A stretch of DNA of 64,000 nucleotides. Source: Ceratodon purpureus (lineage: Eukaryota > Streptophyta > Bryopsida > Pseudoditrichales > Ditrichaceae). Positions 49,264-60,649 of the stretch are shown here, in pieces. Under the pieces are notes generated by a model. That model saw nothing but the letters and a program-made list of their open reading frames with translations, searched no databases and was not told where the DNA came from. How positions within the stretch are numbered: the stretch's first letter is position 1; every line of letters starts with the position of its first letter. The stretch covers positions 6,238,967 through 6,302,966 of the forward strand of contig CM026423.1 of assembly GCA_014871385.1 (NCBI GenBank). Direction: 5' to 3'. Both the position numbers and the translations under genes were made by a program.

Positions 49264-49400
49264 TCTCTCTCTCAATTTCTCCTCACTTTTGCCCTCCATG
49301 AAAATCCGATGAGGGTTGTACTTTTCTTTCTGCAATGAAGTTCGTTCATTTGCCAAAAATAAAATAAAATAAAATAAAATTTAAAATTTAAAAAAAAAAA
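49264..49400 (+). mobile_element. LINE 3' tail remnant with (AAAAT)n tail
   Basis: The block GATGAGGGTTGTACTTTTCT, TTCTGCAATGAAGTTCGTTC and an (AAAAT)n tail matches the 3' end of the LINE at 15741-16205 almost base for base. Confidence 0.7.
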
Positions 49401-50788
49401 CATTTTTGCACCATAATTATGTGATTCTAGTGAGTAATAAAATCCATCGTTGTTTGTCCATCCCCATATCTATTAAATTGGCCAATCTTGTTTATCTTGC
49501 TTATTCAAATAATGTGACTTCAATTCATTTTCTCTCTTTACTCTAGGTTAGTATAACAGCCAATACAAACAAACTAAGCCAATTTAATAAATATGATGAT
49601 GTCCACATTTCACCAATTATCCATTTGCAAAAAACCATTTTGGACATACCTTGGTATCCTTCATTCCAAATGTATACTCTCTCCCACCATCGACCAAAAG
49701 CAAAATCACAAAACCACTCTCAATGCCAGTGATAGGATACTACAAGAAAACGTCCCCACGAGTTACCCAAGACAATCACAGAAGAAGAACCATATCTACC
49801 CCAGTTCAACAGCCAAGCCTATATCAATCTTAATAGGATGCTACCTTGTAGAGGGAAACTCCCCAAAAACCAAAAATCCTACCTGTAAAGAATACCATGA
49901 AATGAGACACATACCAAACATGCTACAATTTGAAATAGACTCCAATTGAGTTCTGATTGGTGAGTAGTAGTTGCACCTAAAAATAAAAAAGCCAGAAAAC
50001 AATGAAACGCTTTCTCTGATAGCGTTCCTGATAAGCTGCAGATACCAAATGAATTAATCCTCCATTTGCCAAACCTTACAACTCTTGAGATCATTCCAAT
50101 CATCTATTCAATCTCTGCCCCTTCCACGCCTCCATTTATACTTTCAATCTACACACTCTCTCCAGTCAAAACCATACCAGGGCGGTGCGTTAATTCTTCA
50201 CTGAGCTCTTCACATTTTTTCCAAGTTGCAATGCTCATGATCCAATGGCATATGTATATATATTTTAACACAAATAATCTTTGACCTGAAGAGACACTAG
50301 AATCCTTCCAAAGATATCAGAAGTTGGGATTTTAGCATTTGAGTGCAAGGTGATCAGAAATGAAATGATCAAGTGTTTGGTGTCTGTCTCCATGTACTAG
50401 AACTCAAGTTTCCATTTGAAAGCAGAGTGTTTTCAAGTAGCTGTTTGTTGACAAGAGTCGAAGGCACAGTTTGGTTATCATTTGGTTTGAGTGATACTAG
50501 AGTTATTTGTAAAGGCATCCAGTCTTTTGTCCTCCTTTTTTCATGGACCAGAGCTAGTACCATTCCGACGGTCCCACCCTTCTACCCAATTCTTCTCCCT
50601 CCCTTCAAATTTTTATGAATAAAAATTTCAATCTATCCAGTGAGTCTCTAGTAAGATCATGTTGATCTTGTCCTTTCCAAATTACACGTCAAAAACTCAG
50701 GTTTTGAGGGACTTCACAAGTATGTTGAGAAGTGAATGATTGATTCTTCGAGGATATTGAGAATTGGACATGTGATTGATTTGCAGCG
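49401..50788. other. Intergenic / promoter of the pectate lyase-like gene
   Basis: No coding feature with support. The 5' UTR of the downstream gene should begin in the last few hundred bases. Confidence 0.35.
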
Positions 50789-53700
50789 ATGGCGAGGCAG
50801 AAGATGATGGTTGCGGTGCTGCTGCTGGTACTGTTGAGCAGTACATGTAGTGCAGCAGATGAGGAGGCCGAAGTAGCGCCTCCTCAGTACACATACACGT
50901 TGAGGGCGTTAGGCAACATCACGAGTAATTTGGAGTTGGTGGCGACGGAGGGTGAGGTGGTGGCCGAAGATTGCGAGAGGCAGATCCAGAGTGCGAATGA
51001 GACACTCACCTGGATTGCAACCCAGTTGCCCAGCTCCAACTTAGATCTGCTCCAGTCTGCAGATTTCTTCCGGAGCGCCGCCAAAGCTGTCTCCGCTTGC
51101 AATGCTTACCTTTCTGTGCGCGCTGTAAGTATTGGATTTGAACTCCATGTTAGTACTGAAATGAGGTTCACATGGATATATGCTGGCTACAAGGCGAAGA
51201 AGACCACTCTTGCATTGAAATCAGATGCATGTGAAGGTCATTCATAACGGAATTTAAGTCTCTACTGGAGTTCTTGAAATTTTTAAAACAAAGATATCCA
51301 ACATTTAAGATAACATTTCTGTAACATTTAAGATAACATTTTTGTAACATTGGTTATAACAGAATTTAAGTCTCTACTGGAGTTGTTGAATTTTTTAAAA
51401 CAAGGAGATCCACCTCACTAATTCCAGGGTTTGGTGTACAGTTTACATACTGTGGACTGTGGATTTGTTCAAGTTTACTTACGTGTGTGTAATTCGTGGT
51501 CTGGACGACAGGATAGCTTGCCAATTGCAGTTTACCGAACAAGCAGAAACGGGTTGTCAACAGCACACCAAATGCTGACCCAAATGTACACAGATTGTGA
51601 GGTAGTCATGGCTAAAATGGACAATGAACTCAACAAGACTGGCAATCTTGGCAATGGCATTTCTCGCTCCAACAACTCACACGCCGTCACACCAAGTACT
51701 TGATTCTCTTCCATTTCTGAGCACTGAGGTAGTGTTCCATTAGTTTAGAGTCCAATGATCATATTCGTCAAATTGAGATTTTTTGTAGTCTCAATTTAAT
51801 GCTTGATTTTAGACTTTTCATAGATTTCTTGATTGATTAATATTTGTGATTGACTTTTTGACTATATATGAAGGTTTTCCTTGATTTGAGGATGATTCGT
51901 AAATAAAAATTTTGAACAGTGCATGAATCGTCTCAAAATAATTGCTGAAATCGAAGGCAAAAAGTCTCAAAAGTTAAAATTGTCTCAAAATAATGAATAT
52001 GGTCATTAGAAATGAGTATTCATTCTAATTAGAGTCTAACGCTGCTTAGTGTTGTTCTACAGCTGAGGATGACGAAGACATTCAAGGATGCGCAAATGTG
52101 CATCCGACCAACTGTCAGTTCTCTGCCTGTGGAAAGGGGAGGCGTCTCCCACTGTGCGCATTTGGATATGCAAGTGGAGTCTCCGGAGGTTTGAAAGGAA
52201 TCTCTTATGTCGTTACCAATGATGAGGATGACCATAAGAAACCTTCACCTGGGTCCTTGCGGTATGGTATCATTCAGGGTGGTCAAGCACATGGTGGTGT
52301 CTGGATTACTTTTGCACGAAGCATGGTGATCACTCTCACAGACTTGCTGTGGGTTAAAAGTGGGACAACTATTGATGGACGAGGGTACAATGTCACCATA
52401 ACAGGTTTGCAAACATGAGTTCCATGTACATGTCAGTGAACATTCTATGCTGAAAAATTGCATTTGAGGCTTAGTGCCGGTTCAAACTATGCCCAAGTTG
52501 AGTGGACGACTGTCACTTTTCTAGACCAAATTACGTTGAGAGGCCGAGCCCGATGAAAAGAAAGTTTGGCTTCTTGACAGAAGTTTGGGTTGAGCATTTT
52601 GCTCGATCCAAACTAGTGCTTGAGATGGCGTCGCATCGGTGCCATAACTTCATAGAGGTGTTGCCAGCTAGGTTCTTTTGGAGGTGATATCCTTTGGACT
52701 TCTGCCCATAGTGTGAAGGTAGAAAGGCCAGACTATGGGCATTTCAGCATTTTCATTGATCCAACCGACAGCCTCTCAAAATTTGGGCATAGTTTGAATA
52801 TGCCTTATGCTTATGCGAAGAATTTAAATACAGCAAGGTTGAGTAACTTGACAGTGCTCATTCTATGGTATGGTGGATGTTGTGCAGGGAGGAGCATAGT
52901 TTTGTGTGGAGTTTCCAATGTTATTCTTCACAACTTTCAGATCAGCACGGTGGGGGAGAGTGACACGGTGCACATATTTGCAGGGTCTAGTAAAGTATGG
53001 GTTGATCACGTAACATCCACAGATGCTAAGCTGGGCTTGGTATCTGTTTTGCAAGGCTCTACTGATGTGACCATATCTAATTGTCACTTGTCAAACTATA
53101 ATTTTAACCAGTTGTTGGGGGCTTCTGACTTTGATAAGGAAGACGCAGACATGCGAGTTTCTGTATACAGGAATTGGTTTAAGGACTCTATGCAACGGAT
53201 GCCACATTGCAGGTAAGTAAACAATCCACCCACATGCAGTGGCTTTTAAGATAAATGGCACGCCTGAAAATTGCTAAAAGAAATTCAATGGTTTGGAGAG
53301 TTTCAACGAAATTATAATATGTTGTTGTACACATAGAATAATAAACATACCTTTCAGTTTTGATTTTTAATTAAAAATCATATTGATTCATGCTCTTTAC
53401 TCAATTGATATTTGAATATAAAAATATTAAACTAAAAATCATCTATACATGATATTAAAGATCTTCAATTTGAAAGCTCCCCACTATTTCTATATCACAT
53501 GTTAAAATTTCTTGTGATCTTGATACTAATACAAATTTTTCTTCAAAGGTTTATTTGTTTTAAATCTTAAATAAAATACTTAAGAAAACTACAAAAACCA
53601 AGAATACCAAATTTTTAAAACCTTTTTTAAAAAGATTTTACAATCAGAATATTAGAAAGATCAAATTTGAGGGACAAATTTCAGCCATAGTAAGATCCAA

Positions 53701-54488
53701 CTAAATAAAGTTTCACAAATCACAATATTCTTCATCATGTGATCTAAAAACAACATGTATTCTTCTGTCTAAATATACATAAATTTTTAACCATATACAC
53801 ATAAAAGTTACATTCAAATTTCACTGAGTAGATATCATGTCTTAATATGATTCTATAAGAATTGAAACTTAAGAACACAGTCATTATTCTATATGCAACA
53901 TTACTAAAATATAATTGAATTTATTGAAAGATTTCACACCACAAATTAGTTGTAACAATTTCTCAAACATGCCATTATTTATGGGAGCCACTATGGTTAA
54001 CCTTCTCATAATTTCCACCTAATCTTGGTTCAAAATCTTGATTTGGATAACATGATAGTTACACGGAGCTAGATCATATTAATCCTAACTTTTTTCTCAG
54101 GTGGGGCATATGTCATGTATTGAACAACTTATACTCAAACTGGGGATACTACGCCCTGGGAGCCCGGGCAAGAGGAAAAATATATTCCGAATACAATGCC
54201 TTCCTTGCAAGCCGACGTACAGAAATCACCCCTTGGTTCAACGGAATTGGATTAAACTACGATCGCAGCATTTTCATTTCAAGCTCCAAAGATGTCTTCC
54301 TCAATGGCAGTACTTTGCATGAGTTTTTGAGCCCAGAAACTACCGATTCAGTTGAGCAACAAGGGGCAATTTACAAGAATGACAAGATGTATCCTCCTGT
54401 GATTCCTCCTACTACCTTGAACAATGTGTTGCCACGTTGTGTTGGGGCAGTTTTTGGTCACAGGCTTCAACAATGTTCTCAGGCATAG
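50789..54488 (+). CDS. Secreted pectate lyase-like protein (PL1 fold) with N-terminal helical extension
   Basis: Five exons, all phase-consistent: 50789-51124, 51512-51695, 52063-52404, 52888-53212 and 54101-54488, giving 524 residues. Signal peptide: MARQKMMVAVLLLVLLSSTC. Residues about 25-175 form a helical, Cys-bearing extension resembling a pectin methylesterase inhibitor domain. From about 182 the PL1 fold follows: CAFGYASGVSGG, PSPGSLRYG, WITFARSM, GTTIDGRGYNVTITG, VWVDH (Asp327) and QRMPHCR. The R-x-P-x-x-R arginines (391, 396) are kept. The usual DGL.D calcium-site segment reads LGLVS (336-340), so two acidic ligands are missing. The family cleaves de-esterified pectate in the wall; activity of this member is doubtful. 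Intron 3 contains a MITE. Confidence 0.88.
52475..52806. mobile_element. MITE inside intron 3 of the pectate lyase-like gene
   Basis: The 16-bp word TTCAAACTATGCCCAA occurs near the left end (about 52490) and in reverse complement near the right end (about 52783). GAGAGGC blocks further in are also inverted. 332 bp, non-coding. A related TIR-like word is seen at about 32470. Confidence 0.65.
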
Positions 54489-55326
54489 CCAGAGTCAAGC
54501 TTTAATGTGATGACAGGATTTGAGAGTATGTGAAAATATCTCCACCAATAAAAATGACAACCATTTTCCAAGAGCTACTCAAATTGTTTCAAGCAATTCA
54601 TTCACTAACTGATTCACTCACATTGTTCACTCATAATATCCAGATGGGTCATGGAATAAGTACCAAGACAGAACTTGGAGAATTAAAATGAAGCAGAAGG
54701 GTATCTCCAAAAAAATAGACCCAACACAAACCCAGATTTTAAGAGTGACGAATCAGTGTCCGCAAATGAGGCAAAAATGAACATTCTGTAAATACACTCA
54801 AGCATGTGCCCAGAGTTGCATAGACATAGATCCAGCTGGGTGTAAAAAAAAACCACAAGTAGGTAATCTGGAATATAATAAACTGAAACCACGTGTCCAA
54901 TAATGTAGCAGCGTGCAGTAGAATATGTGTGAAGACTTTAGAGGCCAGTCTTTAGAGGCCCCTGTTCGGTCTCCGAAGAGGGTCCTTGCTATAATTGATG
55001 AACGAAGTATCACCTCGGTCAGGGAGGCTTCTCATGGTCTCGGTGACAGGGTACCCGGTTTGTTCTGTTTAGTGTTGCCGTGTATGCATAAACTTCATCA
55101 GGACTATTTGTTGATTCCACACGAGCAGGTTTCCCGTGTTGTTTTTCTCGGGAGTTGGAGATTGATTTCAACCATGGTCACGGTAATCTCTATCGGAGAG
55201 AATTCCAGAACCAAAGGGCGATGGATGCGGTTCTGATTAATGTTACTAAACACCCAAACTCCAAGGATTTCCAGGGACTGTACCCAAGCCTTCGAGAGGC
55301 TCGTCGAAGTAAAGCATAGAATGGCT
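54489..55326. other. Convergent 3' UTRs
   Basis: Holds the 3' ends of the pectate lyase-like (+) and SSU72 (-) genes. No ORF with a domain. Confidence 0.4.
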
Positions 55327-56810
55327 TTAGTAGAAGCGGATTGTGTACATAAGCCTTCTCCTATGTTGCTTTTCAAAACGAGAGATAATATCATCGATCT
55401 CGTCCTCCCAAGCCTCCGCCATTTCAAGCTGCACATTACCAAAGCAACTTTCAAAGTTAAAAACATCTTTTACTAATTGAGATTAGAAAATCCCCTTGGA
55501 AATGCCCAGCTCTTCCAGATCGAATGAATATACGGAAGCAACACGTTCATTAGGGCAAGGATTAGAGTACTAAACATACTAGGAGTTTAACAAAAAATAA
55601 CCCTTACCCTTTGGCACAGGTCAAGGGCAAGCTTGCCGCCAATTGCAGCCTCTTCATGATTGTCTTTAACGTCCAGATTGATTACCAATGCTAATTTCAG
55701 TAACTTCGTTTCTCTATTTTCAAGATCTGCAATCAGAACAGAAAAGTGACAATCAATGTAACTACTACAGCAGTAAGGCACGATTATAATTTGAGTCAGA
55801 CCCAAAAACCATGCTACACGCAGCAGTTCCAGTAACCAACAGAAACTGAAATTTGATTTCAACAATTCATTTATTGGAAGCACAAATAGGACAATCAGCT
55901 TACCGTCGATCACCATGTCAAAAACTCGTTCCTCGAACGTGAACACTACGTCAAATGCACCATCTGCTGCATTGTCTTGCCAACGCTGGGGTGATTCCTT
56001 CACTCCAGAATTACGCTTCAACATCTGGAGTAGACCATTTCGCTTGTATCTACGTCAACAAAGTTAAGGCAGAACTCCAATAACAGAGCAACACAAACAA
56101 CATGTAGACGCCACCCTCTCACTCATTCGCTATTCCTCACAAACTCACGAATTCTCCAATCTAATTCCCGCAGCTCAGAAATCGATGCAAAATCAAATGA
56201 AAATCTCACAAGGCCCATGAATCGTCTGGAAAGACTCTAAAATAGGAATCAGCTCAAACACGCTCTATTATATAAATCAAACATCTTCACCTCCACTACT
56301 ACCAATTCGAAGAATCCCGACAGACGACTCAAAGTGCGAAACTCACTTCTAAACCCTAGACCCAAGTTGCGTAATCCATGAGGTGTAAAAATAAACAGAA
56401 TAATCTCACGATGACAAAGAGCCAACTTGGTGAATCAAAAGCGACGAATCAAAACAAATTCCCAACAACACCCACCACCCTCAGTGACAAAGAAACCCAT
56501 TCCTACAGATTCAGCAGCTAAAAACCGAAACCCCTCGCAAGTCACATCCTTCCCTCTCCCTCTCACACCAACGGAATCTGGAAAGAGGCGGATACAATTC
56601 AGGGTCCTTGTTCTTAAGATCCTCCAGCATCTGCCGATACGGCGTCCCGAACTGGTACACATTAGGCTCGCGAGCCGACGGGCCGGGCAGCTTGACGTTG
56701 GTCCCGGTCCCGTAGGAGCTCACATCCAGGCCCTGCTTCTGCAAGAGCGCGTGCGCCTCCATGCTGCGGTTCTGGTTGCTGGCGCACACCATGGCATGGC
56801 GCAGCTTCAT
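55327..56810 (-). CDS. SSU72: RNA polymerase II CTD phosphatase SSU72
   Basis: Four exons, transcribed right to left: 56596-56810, 55904-56049, 55608-55726 and 55327-55428. All have GT-AG borders and matching phases, giving 193 residues, the usual length of plant SSU72. The start MKLRHAMVCASNQNRSMEAH contains the CX5R phosphatase loop (C-ASNQN-R). Conserved blocks follow: SSYGTGTNVKLPGPSAREPN, RWQDNAADGAFDVVFTFEER, VFDMV, and KDNHEEAAIGGKLALDLC. The C-terminus is HRRRLMYTIRFY. The enzyme removes phosphate from Ser5/Ser7 of the Pol II C-terminal domain and works with the 3'-end processing machinery in the nucleus. The catalytic residues are intact. The in-frame sequence upstream of Met1 is GC-rich leader. 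Confidence 0.97.
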
Positions 56811-57591
56811 GAGCCGCCGTCGCCAATCCGCCCCCGAATCCACCGCCAGCTTTCCCCTCCCCGCAACCCCCAACCCCTCCCTCCCTCCCTCCCCTTGTGT
56901 GCGAATCAAAAACCCCTAACCCTCCCCTGCATCGCTGACACCGCAATGGCGAACCAAACAGGATGAGATGAGGAGCGTGGGTCGAAAGGGCAGTGGAGGC
57001 AGGCGAGGAGCTAGGAGTGGGTGAATGATGGCAGGCTCGTGTGCGTGATCGGCATCAGCATCGCCATCGCCATCGCCATCGCCATCGCCATCTGAGCCCC
57101 ACGCTCTCTCCTTCCCTTCCTAGTCTCCCTCCTGCTCTCCTCTCTCTAGGGTTCCCAGTCTCTCATCTCTCTCTCTCTCTCATTCCCCTTGTTCCCAGCT
57201 GCTACTTGGCTGATACTATGTCAACAACCTGGTGTTACCTGGTTATATCTGGTATATGTTTGATATAGCCGGGCGACAGTGGGGTGATACTTGGGTGATA
57301 CCTGAGTTCTCCTTGATGCTTGGGTGATATCCGGTTGATAGCTTGGTCCTACCCTAGTTGTGCGCGGCTTGGGTGCTTGACTTCAACATCAGGAAAGTCT
57401 GATGAACTAAATTTTATATAAACTCTGTAAAAATTTACTATTGAATATAACAAGCTGGCCTTTTATATAAAAAAATTGTAAATTTTTTGTCAATTTAATT
57501 AGTATCCTGTGTACATTGATTATTTTTTAGTCAGTTTAATATGAAATTTATATAAAATTTTACCGGGGAGAGTTTCCTGATGAAGTTGTGT
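56811..57591 (-). promoter_or_regulatory. SSU72 5' UTR and promoter region with (GCCATC)n
   Basis: About five CATCGC hexamers in a row at 57058-57093, then a CT-rich block to 57190. AT-rich sequence resumes after 57370. No clear TATA box can be chosen. Confidence 0.4.
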
Positions 57592-57746
57592 TTGATGCTT
57601 GCGTGATAGTTGGGTGGTGCTTGGGTGGTGCTCGGGTGGTGCTCGGGTGATGCTCGGGTGATGCTCGAGTGATGCTCGGGTGGTACTCGGGTGATGCTCG
57701 GGTGGTGCTCGGTTGATGCTTTGGTGATGCTCAGGTGGTGCTCGGG
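57592..57746. repeat. 11-bp minisatellite (GRTGCTCGGGT)n
   Basis: About 14 head-to-tail units of GATGCTCGGGT or GGTGCTCGGGT with point variants. A more decayed relative (GGTGATACTTG-like units) lies at about 57280-57350, suggesting an older array split by AT-rich DNA. Confidence 0.85.
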
Positions 57747-58740
57747 TTACCACACTCCAAATTTTGTATGAATTCTTGTTGGTTATTGTATCAAAACATT
57801 GACATTGAAAATTTTTAATATTAAAATATTCTCATTTTTTGCATTAATTTTATGTCATTTTTACGTATTCTATAACATAAATTTTATATCATTTGTATGT
57901 ACTCTAAAGCACATCCACACCTATAACCACAACATCACAAAAGTCTCTATCTCCAAATTCTATATAAATTTGATGTTGAATTTACTAGACAAAAATCAAT
58001 GTAAATTCTATATTAAAATACGGTTTCTTATTGGTTATTGTTACAAATAATTAAGTATTTTTAATATTAAATTCTTTTTGTAGATTATAACAATTAATTT
58101 GATCAACAGAAGTTTTTTATTAACGCATGGGTCACTAAACTTCATATTAAATTTATATAGTATTCATATAAATTCTAGGCCTTTAGGTTTTTGATATGTT
58201 GGATTGTACTGCTCATGTGCTATTTGGACGAAACTTACATTTATACTTCATGTAAAAATTTATGTGATATTTTAATTATACTTCTCAAATGGTACTTGGA
58301 AGATAATTGAACTTTGAATGGGTGATATTGTAATGTTTTTAATAAAATGTGATTATATATTTGTAAATATTATTAATGTTATATTTAATGTTTTTCATAT
58401 CAAGGTACTTTGGCATTGGATAGTAAGTCACCACTGATGTCAAAAGTAGCCTATATTGTCGAGGTCAATTTCAAGCACCCCATATGTATGATGCCCGGAC
58501 AATAAACCTCGCCTTTGTCTTAATGACACACGAGCCCCCTACTTGCTCCCCTTCCGGATTCTATTTTTAAAGTGTTTATCTTTTTAATTATTTTTTAGAA
58601 GGTCTGCCGCCCTTTATAGTAAATTTTATGAACAATATACATATAAAGTAAAATATATCAAGATATATTTAATATAAGGACCTTTAAAATAAACATTTCA
58701 TTATGTAATAATCAAGTCTTGCATCGAGTGGCATAATTGG
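57747..58740. other. Intergenic, AT-rich
   Basis: No gene or repeat recognised. Confidence 0.4.
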
Positions 58741-59961
58741 TTACTTAAGTGTACCAGGAAGAAGAAAGTCCATTTGTTTCCCCATTAATGAATACTTCTC
58801 TTTTGCCTTTAATTTTCTTAAAGGAAGTTGAGGCCATTCAAAATTGGTCTCTTTAGTTTCTATATCAAAAATAACAATATTTCTTGATAAATTGGACATA
58901 AGCATGAGGGACTTATTAAAACCAATAACATGTATATAGGAAATACAACTCCGATCATCGTCATTTATTATGTCAAAAACCATCATAATGTATATTCTTG
59001 TCCATGTCAATAATACCTTTGTGGCTCTATTATGGATATCAATTTCATGCACTTCAAATACATCTCGTAAATCACACCAATACATTAGAAAAAGATGCTT
59101 GCCGCTTACAATGAATTGTTCATTCAATCCATACTTTACGTAATTAGGTTCGACAAAGAAACCCTCTCCAAAATGCAATCTTTCCCAAATATCAGCAACA
59201 TGGTTGTACCTCCATAATTCATAGGTATCCTCTAAATCAGGGTTTACATTTTCAACAAGACATAGAATGTATAGAAGATTTTGGAATACAATACTTTGTA
59301 TGATTTCAAAATCCCTTATATTCTTCATTTCAAGTTTGCTTGACACCTTCCACTCCTTGATAACGGAATCATACATATCCACCCTATGACTTTCCCAATA
59401 TTGTTCTACAACAAATACCTTGAAAGTCTCGGCAATGTCATCAACAAGAAAATTTATGAATAAAAAGGAATCAAGATAATTTTGATCTGGTACGCATGGC
59501 AATTGAATCTTAATATTTTTTATGGGATTCCATATATATAGTTGGGTACAACCAATTTCATCATGACATAGTTTAGAGGCTATCTTGAGAGCTTTGAGAA
59601 GCACGAGACCTTCATCCATTGCCATAATTTGAAAGTATTGAGGATCAAATAGAAATGACGTTTCAAGAGCATCACAAGGTTTCATCGGGTACCATTTCTT
59701 TGAGCTAATGTCAAGGAAATACAATACTTGGCTTCCATCGATATACCCAATGGAAGTGGTAATAGAATATATTGCTATAAAAGGTGAATGTTTATTCCTA
59801 TTACGCACATGTAGCACACTAAAGGCAGGATTGTTGATGAGCTCATTCCATGTTTTGCATGTAGTGCAATATCTACATAAATCTGGCAGCGGTAGGAAAG
59901 ACAATATTTGTTCAACAACTTCCAAAGGGAGTTGACTCCATAATGCACCATTGAAGGCCAT
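58741..59961 (-). CDS. F-box protein with a kelch/galactose-oxidase-like C-terminal region
   Basis: Intronless, 406 residues. The F-box is at about residues 8-50 (LWSQLPLEVVEQILSFLPLP...CRYCTTCKTWNELINNPAF) and would bind SKP1 in an SCF ubiquitin ligase. The rest has the spaced W and aromatic pattern of plant F-box kelch-like or F-box-associated proteins: LYFLDISSKKWYPM, LYIWNPIKNIKIQLP, VDMYDSVIKEWKV, LWRYNHVADIWERLHF and FDIETKETNFEWPQLP. That suggests a beta-propeller substrate receptor. The target is unknown. The coding sequence is noticeably AT-rich compared with the LRR or SSU72 genes. The start at 59961 is the first ATG and directly precedes the F-box. Confidence 0.9.
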   Translation of the reverse strand: MAFNGALWSQLPLEVVEQILSFLPLPDLCRYCTTCKTWNELINNPAFSVLHVRNRNKHSPFIAIYSITTSIGYIDGSQVLYFLDISSKKWYPMKPCDALETSFLFDPQYFQIMAMDEGLVLLKALKIASKLCHDEIGCTQLYIWNPIKNIKIQLPCVPDQNYLDSFLFINFLVDDIAETFKVFVVEQYWESHRVDMYDSVIKEWKVSSKLEMKNIRDFEIIQSIVFQNLLYILCLVENVNPDLEDTYELWRYNHVADIWERLHFGEGFFVEPNYVKYGLNEQFIVSGKHLFLMYWCDLRDVFEVHEIDIHNRATKVLLTWTRIYIMMVFDIINDDDRSCISYIHVIGFNKSLMLMSNLSRNIVIFDIETKETNFEWPQLPLRKLKAKEKYSLMGKQMDFLLPGTLK

Positions 59962-60600
59962 CCTGGATTTGTTTTACTTTGTGAGATGAATTTATTTTAT
60001 AAAAAACGTGGAAGATAGATGAGAAAGTTCACGAGCCTTATATTTTGAATAATATAAAATGATCTAATGTGATGAAGATCTTATATAATGAAGTTAAAGT
60101 AAAAATAAAATAAAAGTTATATTTCTTAAACTAAAAGTGGATTCAAAAGCAAAAGTTACTGGAGAATATGATATGTAAAATAAATATATTAAATGTTGTT
60201 CTTATCCTGTATCCTCTAACTTTATGCTAACTACTAGATTTTGAAACTACAAAGCATATACTTTGAAACTATAAAGTATATACTTTAATTATGATAGTAA
60301 AGTTGAAATTTTATTCTTGGAATTTGGGACCCCGAATTGGTCTAGGGGACCTACCTAGGTATTTTTAGTTAGTTTAAATTATATTTTTAAAATTTTAAAA
60401 TAAAATAAAATAAAAATTCGTTAACACCGGGGTATGTTATGCTCCTGCTTCGGTTGAGAAGAATTTTTCTGGGCTGTGATCTGTAGGAAGAACATGAGCA
60501 GATAATTTTACATTTTAATCTAGAGATCATCGTTACATCCAGTAAATTGTTCCACATGCGTATTCCTCTTAGGATGTATTGTGGAATGGTGTAACCAACA
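59962..60600. other. F-box gene upstream / EDM2-like 3' flank
   Basis: AT-rich. No gene recognised. Confidence 0.4.
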
Positions 60601-60649
60601 GCAAGGATCAATGGTTCATCAGAGTGATCTATGGTTAATGATCAAGATG

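Noticed and set aside
52713..52887. Possible extension of pectate lyase exon 4 upstream
   Set aside because: The open frame reads through intron 3 into the MITE. The acceptor GTGCAG at 52882-52887 fits the phase from exon 3, and the PL1 similarity starts only there.
56811..56909. N-terminal extension of SSU72 from an upstream in-frame ATG
   Set aside because: The upstream sequence is Gly/Arg-rich leader, and the conserved protein begins at MKLRHAMVC with the usual family length.
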